NCBI GenBank assembly: GCA_030674185.1
Contig: CM060314.1
Location: 20,438,587-20,502,586, forward strand
Direction: 5' to 3'
DNA length: 64,000 nt
Origin: Monoplex corrugatus
Lineage: Eukaryota; Mollusca; Gastropoda; Littorinimorpha; Ranellidae
Shown: positions 1-25,945 of the stretch, piece by piece
Numbering within the stretch: position 1 is the first letter of the stretch
Layout: the number at the start of each line of letters is the position of its first letter
The notes under the pieces: model-generated
Database searches by the model: none
Told to the model about the DNA's origin: nothing
Seen by the model: the letters and a program-made list of their open reading frames with translations, nothing else
Made by a program: the position numbers and the translations under genes

Positions 1-717
1 GTTGCGGGCAATGTCTTCCTAGTTAGTGGTGTTGACGCCATAGCTGATAAGGATATCCCCATGGGGATGCTGGGGGCTCTTTCAGTATAATTAAGATCCC
101 CACCTTCTTGAAATTTCTGTGCTAGAAATTTCCTCTTTTATGTCACTCTCTTTGTTTCTGCCTTGTTTTTGTGCTTTATGTCATTTCTTCTTATCATTTT
201 CTGCCTTGCTGGTCCATTCACCTGTGTGTGTTCGATGAAGTCACGCGTACTTTCTCTTGGGATTGATAATGGATACATGTATTAAGTACATTTTTGGCTC
301 TAGGGAAATGAGGTATGCGGAAACAATTTTAGATAATTTAGGCCCGTTTTTATGTATGTTTCAGTTTCCTTATTTATGTTTAAATTTGCTTTCAGGTGTA
401 TTTCTTAAATCCCCTGTGCGATAGATTGGATAGAGTGGTCAACGCCAGGGGCATCTCCTTAGATTATGTGCCCAAATGCATTGATGTGTGCACTTAATTT
501 CCTTTTTATTTCCCTGTTGAAATATTGTGTATGTTTTGAAACGGTTATAACTCTGATATGGCTCTACGCAGTCAGCTGGGCTTTAAACAAAAATAACAAT
601 AACAACAACAATAACAATAACGTGTTTGATTAGGAGTTGCTGTCTTGATCGATTTGACTGAATGAGTGATTCAATTTAATCAACTGAGTGTTTAACCAAC
701 AACATAACCCATGACAG
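1..717. other. Left flank, probable intron of the FAS1 gene
   Basis: I see no exon here. The stretch is AT-rich with a short AAC/AAT-type repeat near 588-620. Positions 1-90 are open in frame 1 but show no recognisable domain and no convincing splice sites. Because the first exon below begins in the middle of a FAS1 domain with a split codon, this stretch is most simply the 3' part of an intron whose upstream exon lies off the window. Confidence 0.5.
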
Positions 718-15125
<14,408 letters not shown>

Positions 15126-15430
15126 ATCATATGATGTCATGAACACCCATTACATCCTGGTACCATATGACGTCACTGCCAACAAACACGCTTCATCCCT
15201 GGTCTGTTCAGCTTTGGGCACATGCATAAAAGACGATGAGATGTACATATCTGTTCATATTGGCGTGAGCTCTGAGGCAACATTATGACTCAAAACACTG
15301 GCTTTTTTTTCGGTTCAGAAATTACAGAAAACGTGATTGGACATTAAAGTGACAAGAAACGGATCAGTGTGAACTACAAGTCCAGTAAAATCAACATGGG
15401 TCACAGACTCGACTTTGAAGGATGAAAACT
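15126..15430 (+). other. Putative 3' UTR of the FAS1 gene
   Basis: Follows the stop codon. A possible polyadenylation signal ATTAAA lies at 15343-15348. This is a weak call, as no transcript evidence is available. Confidence 0.35.
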
Positions 15431-15895
15431 ACGAGACAAAAGGAACCAGAAAACATGAAAATAGAGTCAGAACACGTATGTAATGTAACCAGACAAGACA
15501 GTCACAAATTTTCGGCCAACTGGCCTTTATCAAGCGTGAATGTAAGATCTCAAACGAACAAACACCAAACATAAAAATTAGGAGAAAAAGACTGAAACTT
15601 CTCTGCTGCTTCGTCCAGTGAGAGAAGAGGAATAAAATAATCGATTCCATTTGGTCCCTTTTTATCCACTGGACGAGGCGGCAGGGAAGTTTTTAGTCCT
15701 CTTTTTTATTATCCGTTGTTTCGTGTTTGTGGTCTGTTTGTGACCGTGCGTTCGCGCTTGACAAAGGTCGGTTGGCCGCCAAATTGCGCTTGTCTTGTCT
15801 TGTTTTGTTGAATACGTGCTTGCATTGGTTTTCTTGTTCTTCTTGTTCCTGTTTGCTTGGGAGCGGGCAGTCGCACTTGTTTTGGATCTAAAATA
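15430..15895. repeat. Fold-back dispersed repeat F, two arms
   Basis: The right arm (about 15650-15890: ccactggacgaggcggcagg, gaccgtgcgttcgcgcttga, caaaggtcggttggccg) is preceded by an inverted, diverged copy at about 15470-15640 (aagtttctctgctgcttcgtcc read in reverse, and ttttcggccaactggccttt). The right arm recurs nearly intact at about 24650-24890. Confidence 0.75.
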
Positions 15896-15959
15896 ATTGG
15901 TTCGGTACAGCTTCCTTACGAAGGCAGTGTTACTTGTTTATTGTAGATAAGAGGTTTGA

Positions 15960-16545
15960 TGCTTGCTCTTATTCTTCCAGCACTGGCGTTCTTGCTGGTA
16001 CACTCGTAGGTGGAAAAAAGGGAAGTTCCATTGACAAAGATAAAGTTAATTAACGACATATGTCTATAGTTTCCAATGTGCAAAGCCAGAACCTGCAAGA
16101 ATGAATGGCAATACCATTGGCAGGGATAAAGTTAATCACACATGACTGTAATATTCCAAGTGTAAAGTCATTACCTTGCAAAAATAAAAGACGATACTAT
16201 TGGCGAACGTAAAGTTACTCAATATATCTGCCTCTAACATTCAGTGTGTTAAGCCAGTACCTTCAAGAATAACAGATAATGCCACCGGCAAAGGTAAAGT
16301 TAATTACATTATGTATGTCAATTAATGTTCAGTATGTAGTGCTAGTACCTGCAATAAAAAAAAACGGTACTATTGGCAAAGACAAAGCTGATTGATCATA
16401 TATGTCTCTAATGTCCACTTTGTTAAGCCAGTACCCGCAAGAGTAAAAGACGATAACGCTGGCAAAGATAACGTTAATCAAATGTGTATGTCTGTAATAA
16501 TATTCACTTAGCAAAGCCAGTATCTGCAAGAATATACATAATGGT
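15960..16545 (+). repeat. Tandem repeat, ~83-88 bp units x about 6
   Basis: Units share ttggcaaaggtaaagttaat, then an atgtctgtaat-like stretch, then aagccagtacctgcaagaat. The taaagttaa core occurs near 16041, 16127, 16210, 16293, 16381 and 16468. Units are strongly diverged, indicating age. Confidence 0.7.
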
Positions 16546-16589
16546 CGAACCTTTCTAACAATCTCCCTTTTTGAATAAACATCATAGAA

Positions 16590-16995
16590 AATCAAAATGT
16601 TGTACTTCTCAACGTCATTGTGACTTCAAGATGCGGCAGACAAAATTAAAAATATGACGTGAGGATAGCGCAATAGTAAACCGTCACAACAGTGAAAAGA
16701 GAATGCAAATACAGTCAGGAGTGCCTGAGAGAGTGCCGTTCACACACATTTTTCAAAAGATGTTTCAGGCATTTTTTTTCTTTTGGTCCATGTGACTTTG
16801 ACCTCGGCATCGTGACTTCCGTATTTAAACATTCACAACTTCTCAGTGATCTACCCTCGTGACCCAAATGTAAAAATCCCTTCAAAAACAGCTCTGAAAA
16901 TCTTATTTACAAACACACACACACACCACCACAAGCACGCACGCACGCACGTACACATGCACGCACATACACACGCACACACACACATGCACGCA

Positions 16996-17054
<59 letters not shown>

Positions 17055-17110
17055 CACCCATCAGTATGTAACAATCTCTTTTTAAAAGAAAGAGAAAAGG
17101 CACACTTTTT
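16590..17110 (+). repeat. Dispersed repeat family D, copy 1, with CA tract
   Basis: Shares with 35690-36100 an order of segments: cattgtgacttcaagatg, a tatgacg/atgacaa block, tgtttcaggca, a ccatgtgactttgacctcgg-like block, aatcttatttaca, and a CA/CGCA tract (16912-17053) before caatctctttttaaaagaa. A shorter piece occurs near 31160-31240. Confidence 0.55.
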
Positions 17111-17489
17111 AATCAAAGCATTTCAGTAAGCATGTAAACAATATGTAAAGGGTTTGATATAATGTGCCAAGTAAACCACAAGGCGAACAATGGTTTATAA
17201 ACCAATCTTTATGTTTTCTCATAATGTGCTGTTATAGTTGAATAAGGAAGAGTCGGTTTCTTCTTTTTTTTCCTTTTTGTTTGTTTTGTTTGTTTGTTTT
17301 TTGTCTTTTTTTTCAAATTGATTATCATAATTACATACAAGTTCAGAGTGTTTTAACTACCATTGCTGAAGTGTCTCCGTCCTGCCTTCATCTTTTCAAT
17401 CATAACATTGCTGAATGTTAAGAGGCGTGCAATAGTCGTACTGTAGCAACACAGGTGACTTAACGTTAGTTCACACAGGAGGAGTTTGT

Positions 17490-17850
17490 ATGTCGGAGTT
17501 TGTTCAAGACGGATTTATCGCACCCGGACACATCCATATGTGCTCTATGCAAATCTGATAGTAAATAAGCGGCAGACTCCTTGAGCCTATGCAAAATCTT
17601 GTACGCTGGCGAGAGGTGAAAAAAATGGTCACGAAGAGGATGAAGCGCGTGCAGGGAGGTGGGGTGGCGGTGGTGGTAGAGATGGGGGAAGAGCAGGACA
17701 TATGAAACACTGACACCACCAAACTGATGGAAACATTAATTTAGGCGGTGAGCCAGCCAATTTCTTAAACGTTGCAGACTGGAATTGAAGGTAAGACGTC
17801 GGATCTTGAATCCAGGGCTCTATCAACAGAACCATCAGACCACGAATGTA
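17490..17850 (-). mobile_element. tRNA-derived SINE-like element, family B, inverted copy
   Basis: Reverse complement carries a tRNA-like head (ggttctgttgatagagccc, about 17845-17800), then the body cattaatgtttccatcagtt-like sequence, and a tail resembling gtccgagtgcgatgaatccc. It faces the forward copy at 18035-18345, forming an inverted pair. Other copies lie at 54215-54450, 55990-56245 and 56415-56710. Confidence 0.7.
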
Positions 17851-17854
17851 AACC

Positions 17855-17928
17855 TGTGCTCGGCCGGGGTCTAACCCACGACCCTTGCGGTATAAGCGTG
17901 GCGCTCAAACCAGCTGAAATAACGGACC
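17855..17928 (-). pseudogene. tRNA-Ile-like sequence (tRNA pseudogene or SINE head)
   Basis: Reading the minus strand from 17928, TTTCAGCTGGTTTGAGCGCC matches an A box and GTGGGTTAGACCCC a B-box/T-arm region. The anticodon-loop position reads CTTATAC, suggesting TAT (Ile). The acceptor stem is not well paired and the B box has TTAGA instead of TTCGA, so a functional tRNA is unlikely. It abuts SINE B, so it may be part of a composite SINE head. Confidence 0.5.
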
Positions 17929-18034
17929 ACTTCACAGGAAAGTCTGGCAGGACAGTGACCAGTGTGGAGAGATTGTGGTTCCGACAGATCGTGGTGTTTA
18001 GTTTGGGAGTGCCATGAGTGTGATTTTGTTATTT

Positions 18035-18345
18035 TTACATAGGCTGGTTGGTTCTATTGATAGAGTCTTATTGTCAACATCTGATATCTCGCGTTCAACC
18101 CCAACCTCTAACATTAAAAACTGACCTGTTCGCTGGACATCTTTTATCTTCACCATCATTCTCATGATGTCAGCTTCGAGTTTCACAGGTCCCTTCTTCC
18201 CACCCTCTCCCTTCCAATTTCAAGACCTTGCCAGCGCGAAGGTTTTGCGCAGGCTCAGGGGTCTGCCGGAAAACTGCTGGCAGATATAGGTGGAGCGCAT
18301 ATGGAACTGTCCGAGTGCGATGAATCCCTCTTTCAGTCAATGGAC
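18035..18345 (+). mobile_element. tRNA-derived SINE-like element, family B, forward copy
   Basis: Head: ggttggttctattgatagag and cgcgttcaaccccaacctc. Body: gacctgttcgctggacatc, a ttcaagaccttgccagcgc block, and a tail tgtccgagtgcgatgaatcc. It matches the copies at 54215, 55990 and 56415. The opposite orientation of the neighbour at 17490-17850 would allow a transcript to fold back. Confidence 0.72.
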
Positions 18346-19900
18346 ACCAGATGGACACCACTGACATGAGAGGTCACCGTCCCGGCATCTATGTGTTCCT
18401 TTAGATGTCCACCACAACTTAAGCACCATGCTAAATGGCGTGTGCAGAACTAACGTAACATAAGTAAGACAAATACAGATAGACTGTCATCGCCCCAGGA
18501 TACAGAAACAGATGACAAAAAGGATAAGAAAAAACAAAAACAAGATGACAAAAAAGAAAACGACAAAATGAACTGTTTAGCCTAAAAACAACAAAACAGA
18601 AAAACCAAAAAAAAGAAAAAAAAAAACCTTTGAGGACGACAACGTAAAATTAATAAATATACATAAATACATAAAAAAATACATGAACAAACAAATAAAA
18701 AAATAGATAAATGAATAAGATCTGTTTTGTCCCTTTTTTGCCTCCTTGGTTTTGGTTGCCGTTACCTATGCAAGGGAGACAACACTTGTTTTCCTCTTTT
18801 GGGACCTTAACAATTTGTCTACAGTTGCCTTACTTTACATGTAAATCGGTTCTTGGCAGTCATTCTTTTTCATATATTGCGTAAACATAAGGGCCTTGAT
18901 GACGATGGTGACTACTCGACTGGCGTGTGTCACTGAACTTGGCGAAGGAACTCGCCACATCTTTATTTGTGACTGAAATGTTTGTTGCTTGTTGACTTGA
19001 AATGGTTGACTGTATTCACAGACTTTTAAAACACCGTATCTCCGTAAAATTTCACTATAAAGAAATAAAATTGATATCATTACAAACAGTAGATTCTATT
19101 GTTTATTGTTTATTATTATTGTGTTGTTGTTTTTTAAACTAGAAAACGTGCAACTGTCAATGATTTTGTAAGAGTGGGTTACATTTGTCTCAGCATGTCG
19201 GTTCATGCTATATAAGTGTATGTACATGTAAGTAGTCATACCCGAACAGTTTGTGGCGCTTTCCCCAATGACACTTTCAAATCGAATACTTTGTGGCAGT
19301 TTCGTCAATGGTTACTTTCACATCTTTCTATCATTGATTGCTTTAAATTGTCCATAATTTCCATGAACTTTTGCGTGCTGTGATATCATATGTATGTCAA
19401 ATCCAGTATACTAATATTTGTTTTAATTTTCATTCTCATTTACTTGTTAAAACATTGTGTAAGATATTTTTAAGGATGATAAACGTAATCCCATTTTTAA
19501 ACGTATGAAAGAGTTTTCGCATCATGAAGGAACAAATGAACGGCCACCCAAAGTACGTCAGTGAAACGATTATGGATTTACTGGCTTATGGCTATGTGTA
19601 TTGGAAAAACAACAAAGAAATTGTAGACCTCTGAAAGACTGCCGACAGTTAATGCTCAAATACTGCATGTACACTTGCTTATGGTTTTCATCTGATGTTT
19701 CTTCGTCTTCTGTGTCCAAACATGGTAACACCTCAAATGGTCAGTCTGGTGATTTGGATGAAGGATGTGACTTCATCACGTCCTCTTTTTGTCCTAAAGC
19801 TGTTACGTCGTCTTTGTTGTCCTAAAGCTGTTTTCTCTAGAGTTGCCCACCAGGCCACTGCTTGTTTAGTTCGTTTTTGAACAGTGGGCAAAGCTGCAAA
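18346..19900. other. No recognisable gene; A-rich tract
   Basis: A very A-rich, nearly G/T-free region lies at about 18510-18720. The rest has scattered short frames without domains. Nothing further is supported. Confidence 0.6.
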
Positions 19901-19904
19901 ACTT

Positions 19905-20150
19905 GCAATAGGGTCCTGTCCGCTATGGACATTCATCTGTGTGAGATAGCCCCACTCGGCACATATGTTGAAGACTATGGTCCTGTAAGGCATGGACATT
20001 CTTTTAATCTAGGTGGGACATCCCTACTTGACGCATGTTGAAAATTGTAGTCCTGTCAGGCATGGACATGTTTTCGTCTGTGTGGGACATCCCTACTTGA
20101 CACGTGTGTTGAAGACCTTGGTCCTGAAAGGCATGGACATTCATCAGACT
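19905..20150 (+). repeat. Tandem repeat, ~70 bp x about 3.5
   Basis: Units contain ggtcctgtaaggcatggaca, then a tct-gtgtgggacatccc stretch and ttgacgcatgttgaagac. The copies diverge by scattered substitutions. Confidence 0.75.
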
Positions 20151-20159
20151 GTACATATT

Positions 20160-21260
20160 GTTTTGTTGCTGCTTGCTTTTGAAGGCAGTGGATAGGATAA
20201 AGTCTGGTGCGTGCAGAGTGAGAAGTTCTCTTCATGATGATTTTCGCCTCTCTGAAAATATGGATGTTGTTGTTGTTGTCTGCTTCCTCGCCTTTGCCGT
20301 AGAGTCTGTCTGCCTGCTCACTTTCCTAGAAGCCACACTGAGCAAATATGCACTGCATTATTACTGGCAAAGTACGTGCTACTTGTTAGTTTTGATTGTT
20401 CTTGAAAGATTGATTTTGTCAAACTGTCAGTAGGTGACTTTGGCTCTGTGTCTAGGATTGACAGTCTGATAGGAAAAGAGCTGTGAAGATGGTGCAGGCT
20501 CTTCTTTTACTTAGTGTTCCTGCCTGTAACAAAGACTTGCTTTTAATTGTTTGTAATTTCAATGTGTCATGTTATATTGTTTAAACATGTGTTTCCGTTC
20601 ACTAACTATGGAACTGAAGTGCTGTGTTTGTTTTGTATCTTTATTGCTTTAAGACTTCATGTGACTTTTATTTATTCTTTTTTTCGTGTTATTTGTTTGG
20701 TATTTATTTATCTACTTATTTATCATTTACATATTTATTCCTTCATTGGTTCTGTAGTTACTCATTCATTTATTTATTTGTTATTTCTTTGTTTACTTAG
20801 TCGTTTCGTTGTTTACTCATTTGTTTGAATCCATTTATCTACTCATTTATTCATTGCGTTCATTCATTCATTATTCATCAACTCATTTATTCATTGCATG
20901 ATTTACAAACCACAGAATTATGCTCAGTTTTGCCTTTGAAAATGTGTCTAGATCGCACAAATTCTTTTTCTGCACGAAACTAACGTTCATGGTTTTCTTC
21001 TGTTTTGTATAATGATCATTTTCACATGGTGCTAACAAGTCATACTGAACAACGCATCTTAATAAATGTACATGTATGCATTACTCATTTTTTGTAGAGA
21101 ATGTTTACCGTAGTGTGATCTGTTTGGACTGTAGTGTTTATAGAGGCGTGGATTTTTGGTGATTGTGGGTTGATCCTTATTAGTTAATGTGGGATGTACT
21201 TGTCGAATGAACTACTAGCAGTTTTTGTTTTTCATTGTGTGCGTGTTTCATTAGGAAATT
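20160..21260. other. No gene seen; ATTT/ATTC tetranucleotide-like stretch
   Basis: Degenerate attt/attc/actc repeats occupy about 20660-20900. The rest is AT-rich without recognisable coding or RNA features. Confidence 0.6.
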
Positions 21261-21267
21261 ATCCTCT

Positions 21268-21274
21268 CACACAC

Positions 21275-21353
<79 letters not shown>

Positions 21354-21416
21354 AAGCATGAATATCCTCATTAGTACGCAAAAGTACACACATAGGCTAC
21401 TCGAATAAAAACATCT

Positions 21417-21476
<60 letters not shown>

Positions 21477-21506
21477 CACACTTTGCTGGCACGTTTAAAC
21501 ACGCGG

Positions 21507-21544
<38 letters not shown>

Positions 21545-21560
21545 ACAAACACACACAAAC
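21268..21560 (+). repeat. Three (CA)n microsatellites
   Basis: CA tracts at 21281-21351, 21421-21480 and 21509-21560, separated by short unique sequence. Confidence 0.95.
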
Positions 21561-21867
21561 AAACTGAGTTTACTTTTCTACAAGTCCAGTTTTAATGACC
21601 ACAACGACAACATTGACCACAAGTCGACGCTAAAAACCAAGAGGGCTGACCATTCAGCGGAAATCAGACAGACAGCAATGAAAAGACCAGAAATTCATGT
21701 GATGCAATTGATACTAATACTACTAATGACGACCGCTGACACAGCTATGACTGCTGATCCTGTACAGAATTGTCATGCTAGTGATTCATACATGCAATAC
21801 TACTAAACCCCTTGGCACGAGTCAAAATTAAACACGTCAAAATAGTCATTAACGTGCATAGATCCAA

Positions 21868-21893
21868 TGTACGTGTGTGTGTGTGTGTGTGTG

Positions 21894-21941
<48 letters not shown>

Positions 21942-22165
21942 TGTGTGTGTTGTGAAAGAGAGAGACAGAGAGATAGAAGAGAGGATAGGGATGGTTGGAA
22001 TGATTTTGGTGACTGTGGTGATGGTAGTGTGTCTGTCCGTGTGTGTTTTTGTTGTCATTGTGGTGATGATGGTGGAACAGGTACGTTTGTAAGAGGGAGA
22101 GAGAGAGAAAAAGAGACAGACAGACAACAGACAGGCAGACTGACAGACAGACAGACAGAGAAAAC
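21868..22165 (+). repeat. TG, GA and GACA repeats
   Basis: TG repeats at 21870-21952, GAGA/GATA at 21955-21990, and GAGA/GACA at 22095-22165. Confidence 0.9.
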
Positions 22166-22727
22166 TGTTGGCCAAAGTTGTATGTGTGCGCAAACTGCAC
22201 GCAAGGCATATACATACATTCTCCAAACTTACTGAAGAAATGGAGCAGAACAGTTAAGTATCCATGAACAGCCAAGTGACTACAAGAAAATCTTGAACAA
22301 TGTCTAGAACACGACAGAATGAGGTTAGCCAACCTCATGAACAATGCAAAAATATCCACCAACGCAATGCTAGTATAATGCGTCTATGAAATCTAAACAA
22401 GTCAAGGCAGGCCTGAAAGACAGAATACTTTTTATCTAGGTAACACCTCTCCATGCTACACTGTTGAAAGAGAAACTACTTTTTTTCTCCTAGAAATATC
22501 TCTTCATGCTACAATGCTAAAAGTTAGACTACTTTAATCTTGCAATACCGACTACAAGGTGACTATGAAAACTAATCCGGTATATCTATGAAAAGATCTA
22601 CTAGTAAATCTAAGCATACTACAAAATCTAGGAATCTACAAATGCTAAACGAAAGTATCTACAACGTAGTCATCATCTCCTCAACAAGTTCGTTTCTCCT
22701 TTCGATCTCTCACCCTATCAAACAGCT
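22166..22727. other. No feature recognised
   Basis: Short, loosely repeated phrases about catgctacaatgctaaaag and ctactttaatc near 22440-22540 hint at an old duplication. There is no gene or known repeat I can name. Confidence 0.5.
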
Positions 22728-23472
22728 TTTTGCAGAAAAGCTGAATTAACATTTTCAATCCCTCACCCTATCCACCAGCTTCTGGCGGGAAAGAAGAATT
22801 AGCCCACTTCACTCCCTCGTCCTACCGTCCAGCTACTGAAAGAAAATGAAAATTAATTCTTTTCACTTCCTCAACCTATCCACCAGTTTTCGCCAGGAAA
22901 AGAGATTAACCTTTTCCACTCCCTCATCCTATCCACCAGTTTGCCTGCAGGAAAGGAGAATTAACCCTTTTCACTCTCTCAACCAATTCATCAACTACTG
23001 GCTGGGAAGGAGAATTAACCCTTTGCACTCCATCATGTCATCCACCAGCTTCTGGAAGGAAAGGAAAATTAACCTTTTTCACTCCCTCATCCTATTCACC
23101 TGTTTCTGACAGAAAAGGAGACTTAACCCTTTTCATTCCCTCATCCTATCCACCAGCTGTCTTCAGGAAAGGTCAAATTAATCTCCCCACCTACCAAACC
23201 TGTCCACCAGGTTCTTGCAGGAAAAGAAGAAATAATCAGTTCATTCCCTCACTCTATCAACCAGCTTCCTGCAGTAGAACTAAGCCCTTTTATACCCCCA
23301 TCTCCTTGCAGGAAAGAACTAATCTTTTCATTCCTCCACCCTTTCCACCAGCTTCTTGCAGAAAAAAGACGATTAACCCTTTCACTCCCTCACCTCATTC
23401 CCATTCCCTCAACCTATGCATCATCTTCCTGCAGGATGCTGATAGATAGGGCTAGGGAGTGAAAGAGTTAAT
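22728..23472 (+). repeat. Tandem array of ~55-65 bp units derived from the MITE arm
   Basis: About 12 diverged units of the form aacccttttcactccctca, then tcctatccaccag, ttcctgcaggaaaggaga and attaa. This is the inner arm of the palindromic MITE seen elsewhere. At the right end (about 23400-23472) the inverted arm appears (gctgatagatagggctaggg, agtgaaagagttaa), so the array closes like a MITE. Confidence 0.75.
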
Positions 23473-23998
23473 TCTCCTGTTCCTCCTCAACCACAACCCA
23501 CCCTCCTTTTCAAAAACTTCCACGAAAAGCCAGTCAGTCCCATACCTTCAAGTCAGTACAGCCTTAAGTCAGTGCTTTCCATAAAAGGCTTCGTTCACAT
23601 GATTTACATATTCCAACGACCTCTTCACGTTGCTACGTCTGGAACTGGACAGATCATCTAGGCAAACACGTATCAATTTTATTTTATACAAAATATAACA
23701 AACAAGAGATAAGCTATACAACAAATTTATCTTTTTTCATGAGCCACATTCCAAACATGGCTGACATGCCATGATTACGTTATTTCTCACTTGTATGGTC
23801 ATGACACAATCCAACCGGTAAAGCCATATAAACATGTCTCCCTTTCTCTTGAGACAAAACAGGAAAAAAAAACACCGATTAAAACCATTCTTATAAAAGA
23901 TTTCACTGTCCTGAAATTATAATTATGTATGAGAGAATGAGACACTGCTTTCAATAAAGACCCGCACACGTATAACTGAAATATCCTAAACAACGGTC

Positions 23999-24000
<2 letters not shown>
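23473..24000. other. No feature recognised
   Basis: Mixed-composition sequence without coding, RNA or repeat signals that I can support. Confidence 0.5.
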
Positions 24001-24002
<2 letters not shown>

Positions 24003-24059
<57 letters not shown>

Positions 24060-24085
24060 CTCTCTCTCTCTCTGTGTCTCTCTCT

Positions 24086-24148
<63 letters not shown>
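24003..24148 (+). repeat. (CA)n - CT - CGCG - (CA)n compound microsatellite
   Basis: Two long CA tracts flank a short CT and CGCG core (24055-24096). Confidence 0.95.
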
Positions 24149-24151
<3 letters not shown>

Positions 24152-24508
24152 TCAAGAAAGATAAAAGGAAAAAATGCATAGCTTCAAAAATTCATTGCTC
24201 TTACTACAGTATACTACATCCTAACGACACGTACACTAAAAATAACTGACAAATTAATGCTACAGAAAACGTCTATGATTACCTAAATTGGGGAAAACTG
24301 TAAACTCATTTATTCTCTCTTTTACATTCCTACTGATGTTGATAATGACACGACATGGTGAAATCACTATCTGTTTATCCATTCATCAGAACCAGTGTGT
24401 GTCTTGTGGGTTCTGATGACAATTAAATAAATAAATCCGAGTCTCCCACTGATAAAATAATCCACTTCTTTTCATGGCTTGGTTTTACAGTTATATATAA
24501 ACATTATG

Positions 24509-25035
24509 CTCATACTTGTGTTATGGCCTGTAACAACTCGGTAAGATATTTGTCTTTGTATTTACAGGCCGCAGGTCAATCTGAACTACTCCCTTCTTTT
24601 CTCTGTTTGAAAAAAAAGAGTACATAAAAATAATACAACTGGTAGTCATTTGGTCCCCTTCTTACCCACTGGACGAGGCGGCAGGGAAGTTTTTAGTCCC
24701 GTTTTTATTATCCATTGTTTGGTGTTTGTGATCTGTTTGTGACCGTGCGTTCGCGCTTGACAAAGGCTAGTTGGCCGAAAATTTGCGCTTGTTTTGTTTT
24801 GTTTGGTTGGATATGCGCTTATATTGGTTTTCTTGTTCTTCTGGTTCCTGTTTGCTTGGGCGCGGGCAGTCACACTTGTTTTTTTATCTGGTAGTCAAGG
24901 CTCATATTCCGTCTTGTGGCCTGTAACAATTCGACATAAGACATTTGCCTTCGTACTTAGAAGCCATAGGTCAATCTGAACCATTCCCTCCTTTTCTCTG
25001 TTTAAAAAGAGTACATAAAAATAATATGACTGATA
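24509..25035 (+). repeat. Dispersed repeat F copy bracketed by ~120 bp direct repeats
   Basis: The core 24650-24890 matches the right arm of the fold-back repeat at 15650-15890. It is bracketed by two similar blocks, about 24509-24643 and 24900-25033. Both contain ggcctgtaacaa, ggtcaatctgaac, cttttctctgttt and agagtacataaaaataat. Confidence 0.75.
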
Positions 25036-25179
25036 ATAAAGGGACGACAAATGTAGTGTCAGGCTCACCATGGCAAGGTACAAATGTAAGTCCCCTTTAA
25101 TAAGGCCAGCTATATAATACCTGGCAATGGATATTAAAACGAAAGAAAAAAAATGCTCGTCACATCATCCTTAGGTTGT

Positions 25180-25345
25180 AGGGCAGTGACGTGATAGAGA
25201 CCTCAAGTTTCTTAGGGGCCAACAGTATGAGATGGTGTCCACTTCCTCTCACTTACTGCTTCATCTTCTCGTACTCTGAAGAGGGACAGATGCCCATTCA
25301 GAGCTGTGGGCTAGACGCTGCTGGCACAAAGACTTTTCTACAGAT
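25180..25345 (-). mobile_element. SINE-like repeat family G, copy 1
   Basis: Shares with 38075-38310 the ordered phrases ggtgatagagac(c/t)t, ggccaacagtatga, tggtgtccacttcctctc, cactgcttcatcttc and agctgtg.gctggacg. The second copy retains a tRNA-like head on the minus strand (gtagagatagagcacttgcc), which sets the orientation. Confidence 0.55.
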
Positions 25346-25724
25346 AGCATCAAACTCGTGCAGTCTGATAGGAGTGCAGGAAGATCTACTTCTTCGCTAA
25401 CCAGACCTCATGTTTTGGGCCCTTTAAGGAAAATAACATAAACATGCGATTGACAATAATTACGATGTGTAACAAACGTTTCCTGAATGATACACACAGC
25501 CATGTTAAGACTGTCACTCCAATAATGTTAACAACAGTGAGGAATTGTTTTACCTTCAGAGTCCACACTGTTAGGGGCAAGCGGGTGGTTAGCACAAAGA
25601 ACAAAACGACTGGGAGATTGTTGTGTTTGATGACAAAATCCATCAGGCTTGTTCAAATCATTGCAGGATTTATTTCCGCCCGAACCGGATCCTAACAAAG
25701 ACAGAGCATGCTACAAAATGATTA

Positions 25725-25945
25725 AGAACTCGGACCCCACAGTCAAGTCTCATCCACTTCACAGATGCTTCTTCAAGGATATTGCTAAAACTTTCTGACG
25801 AACACCGCAGGTGTCTATCTCTGAGGCCTGGCTGATGCTGGAATATACTATGAAAGGAAACGTGGAGCACAGTCCTGCCACGGACGCTCACTCTACAGTG
25901 GAATTCCATGGCAGCATCTCTGTTATCCCTGTCGTCAAATATAAA
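25725..25945 (+). mobile_element. SINE-like element family A, copy 2 (head missing)
   Basis: Matches the body of the element at 3665-3840: cacagtcaagtctcatccac, ctgacgaacaccgcaggtgt, gagcacagtcctgccacgg, tggaattccatggcagca. Confidence 0.65.

Noticed and set aside
1..90. Open frame at the left edge (VAGNVFLVSGVDAIADKDIP)
   Set aside because: No domain similarity that I recognise and no convincing donor; too short to support as an exon.
17855..17928. Functional tRNA-Ile gene
   Set aside because: Poor acceptor stem and altered B box; it adjoins a SINE. Kept only as a tRNA-like pseudogene.
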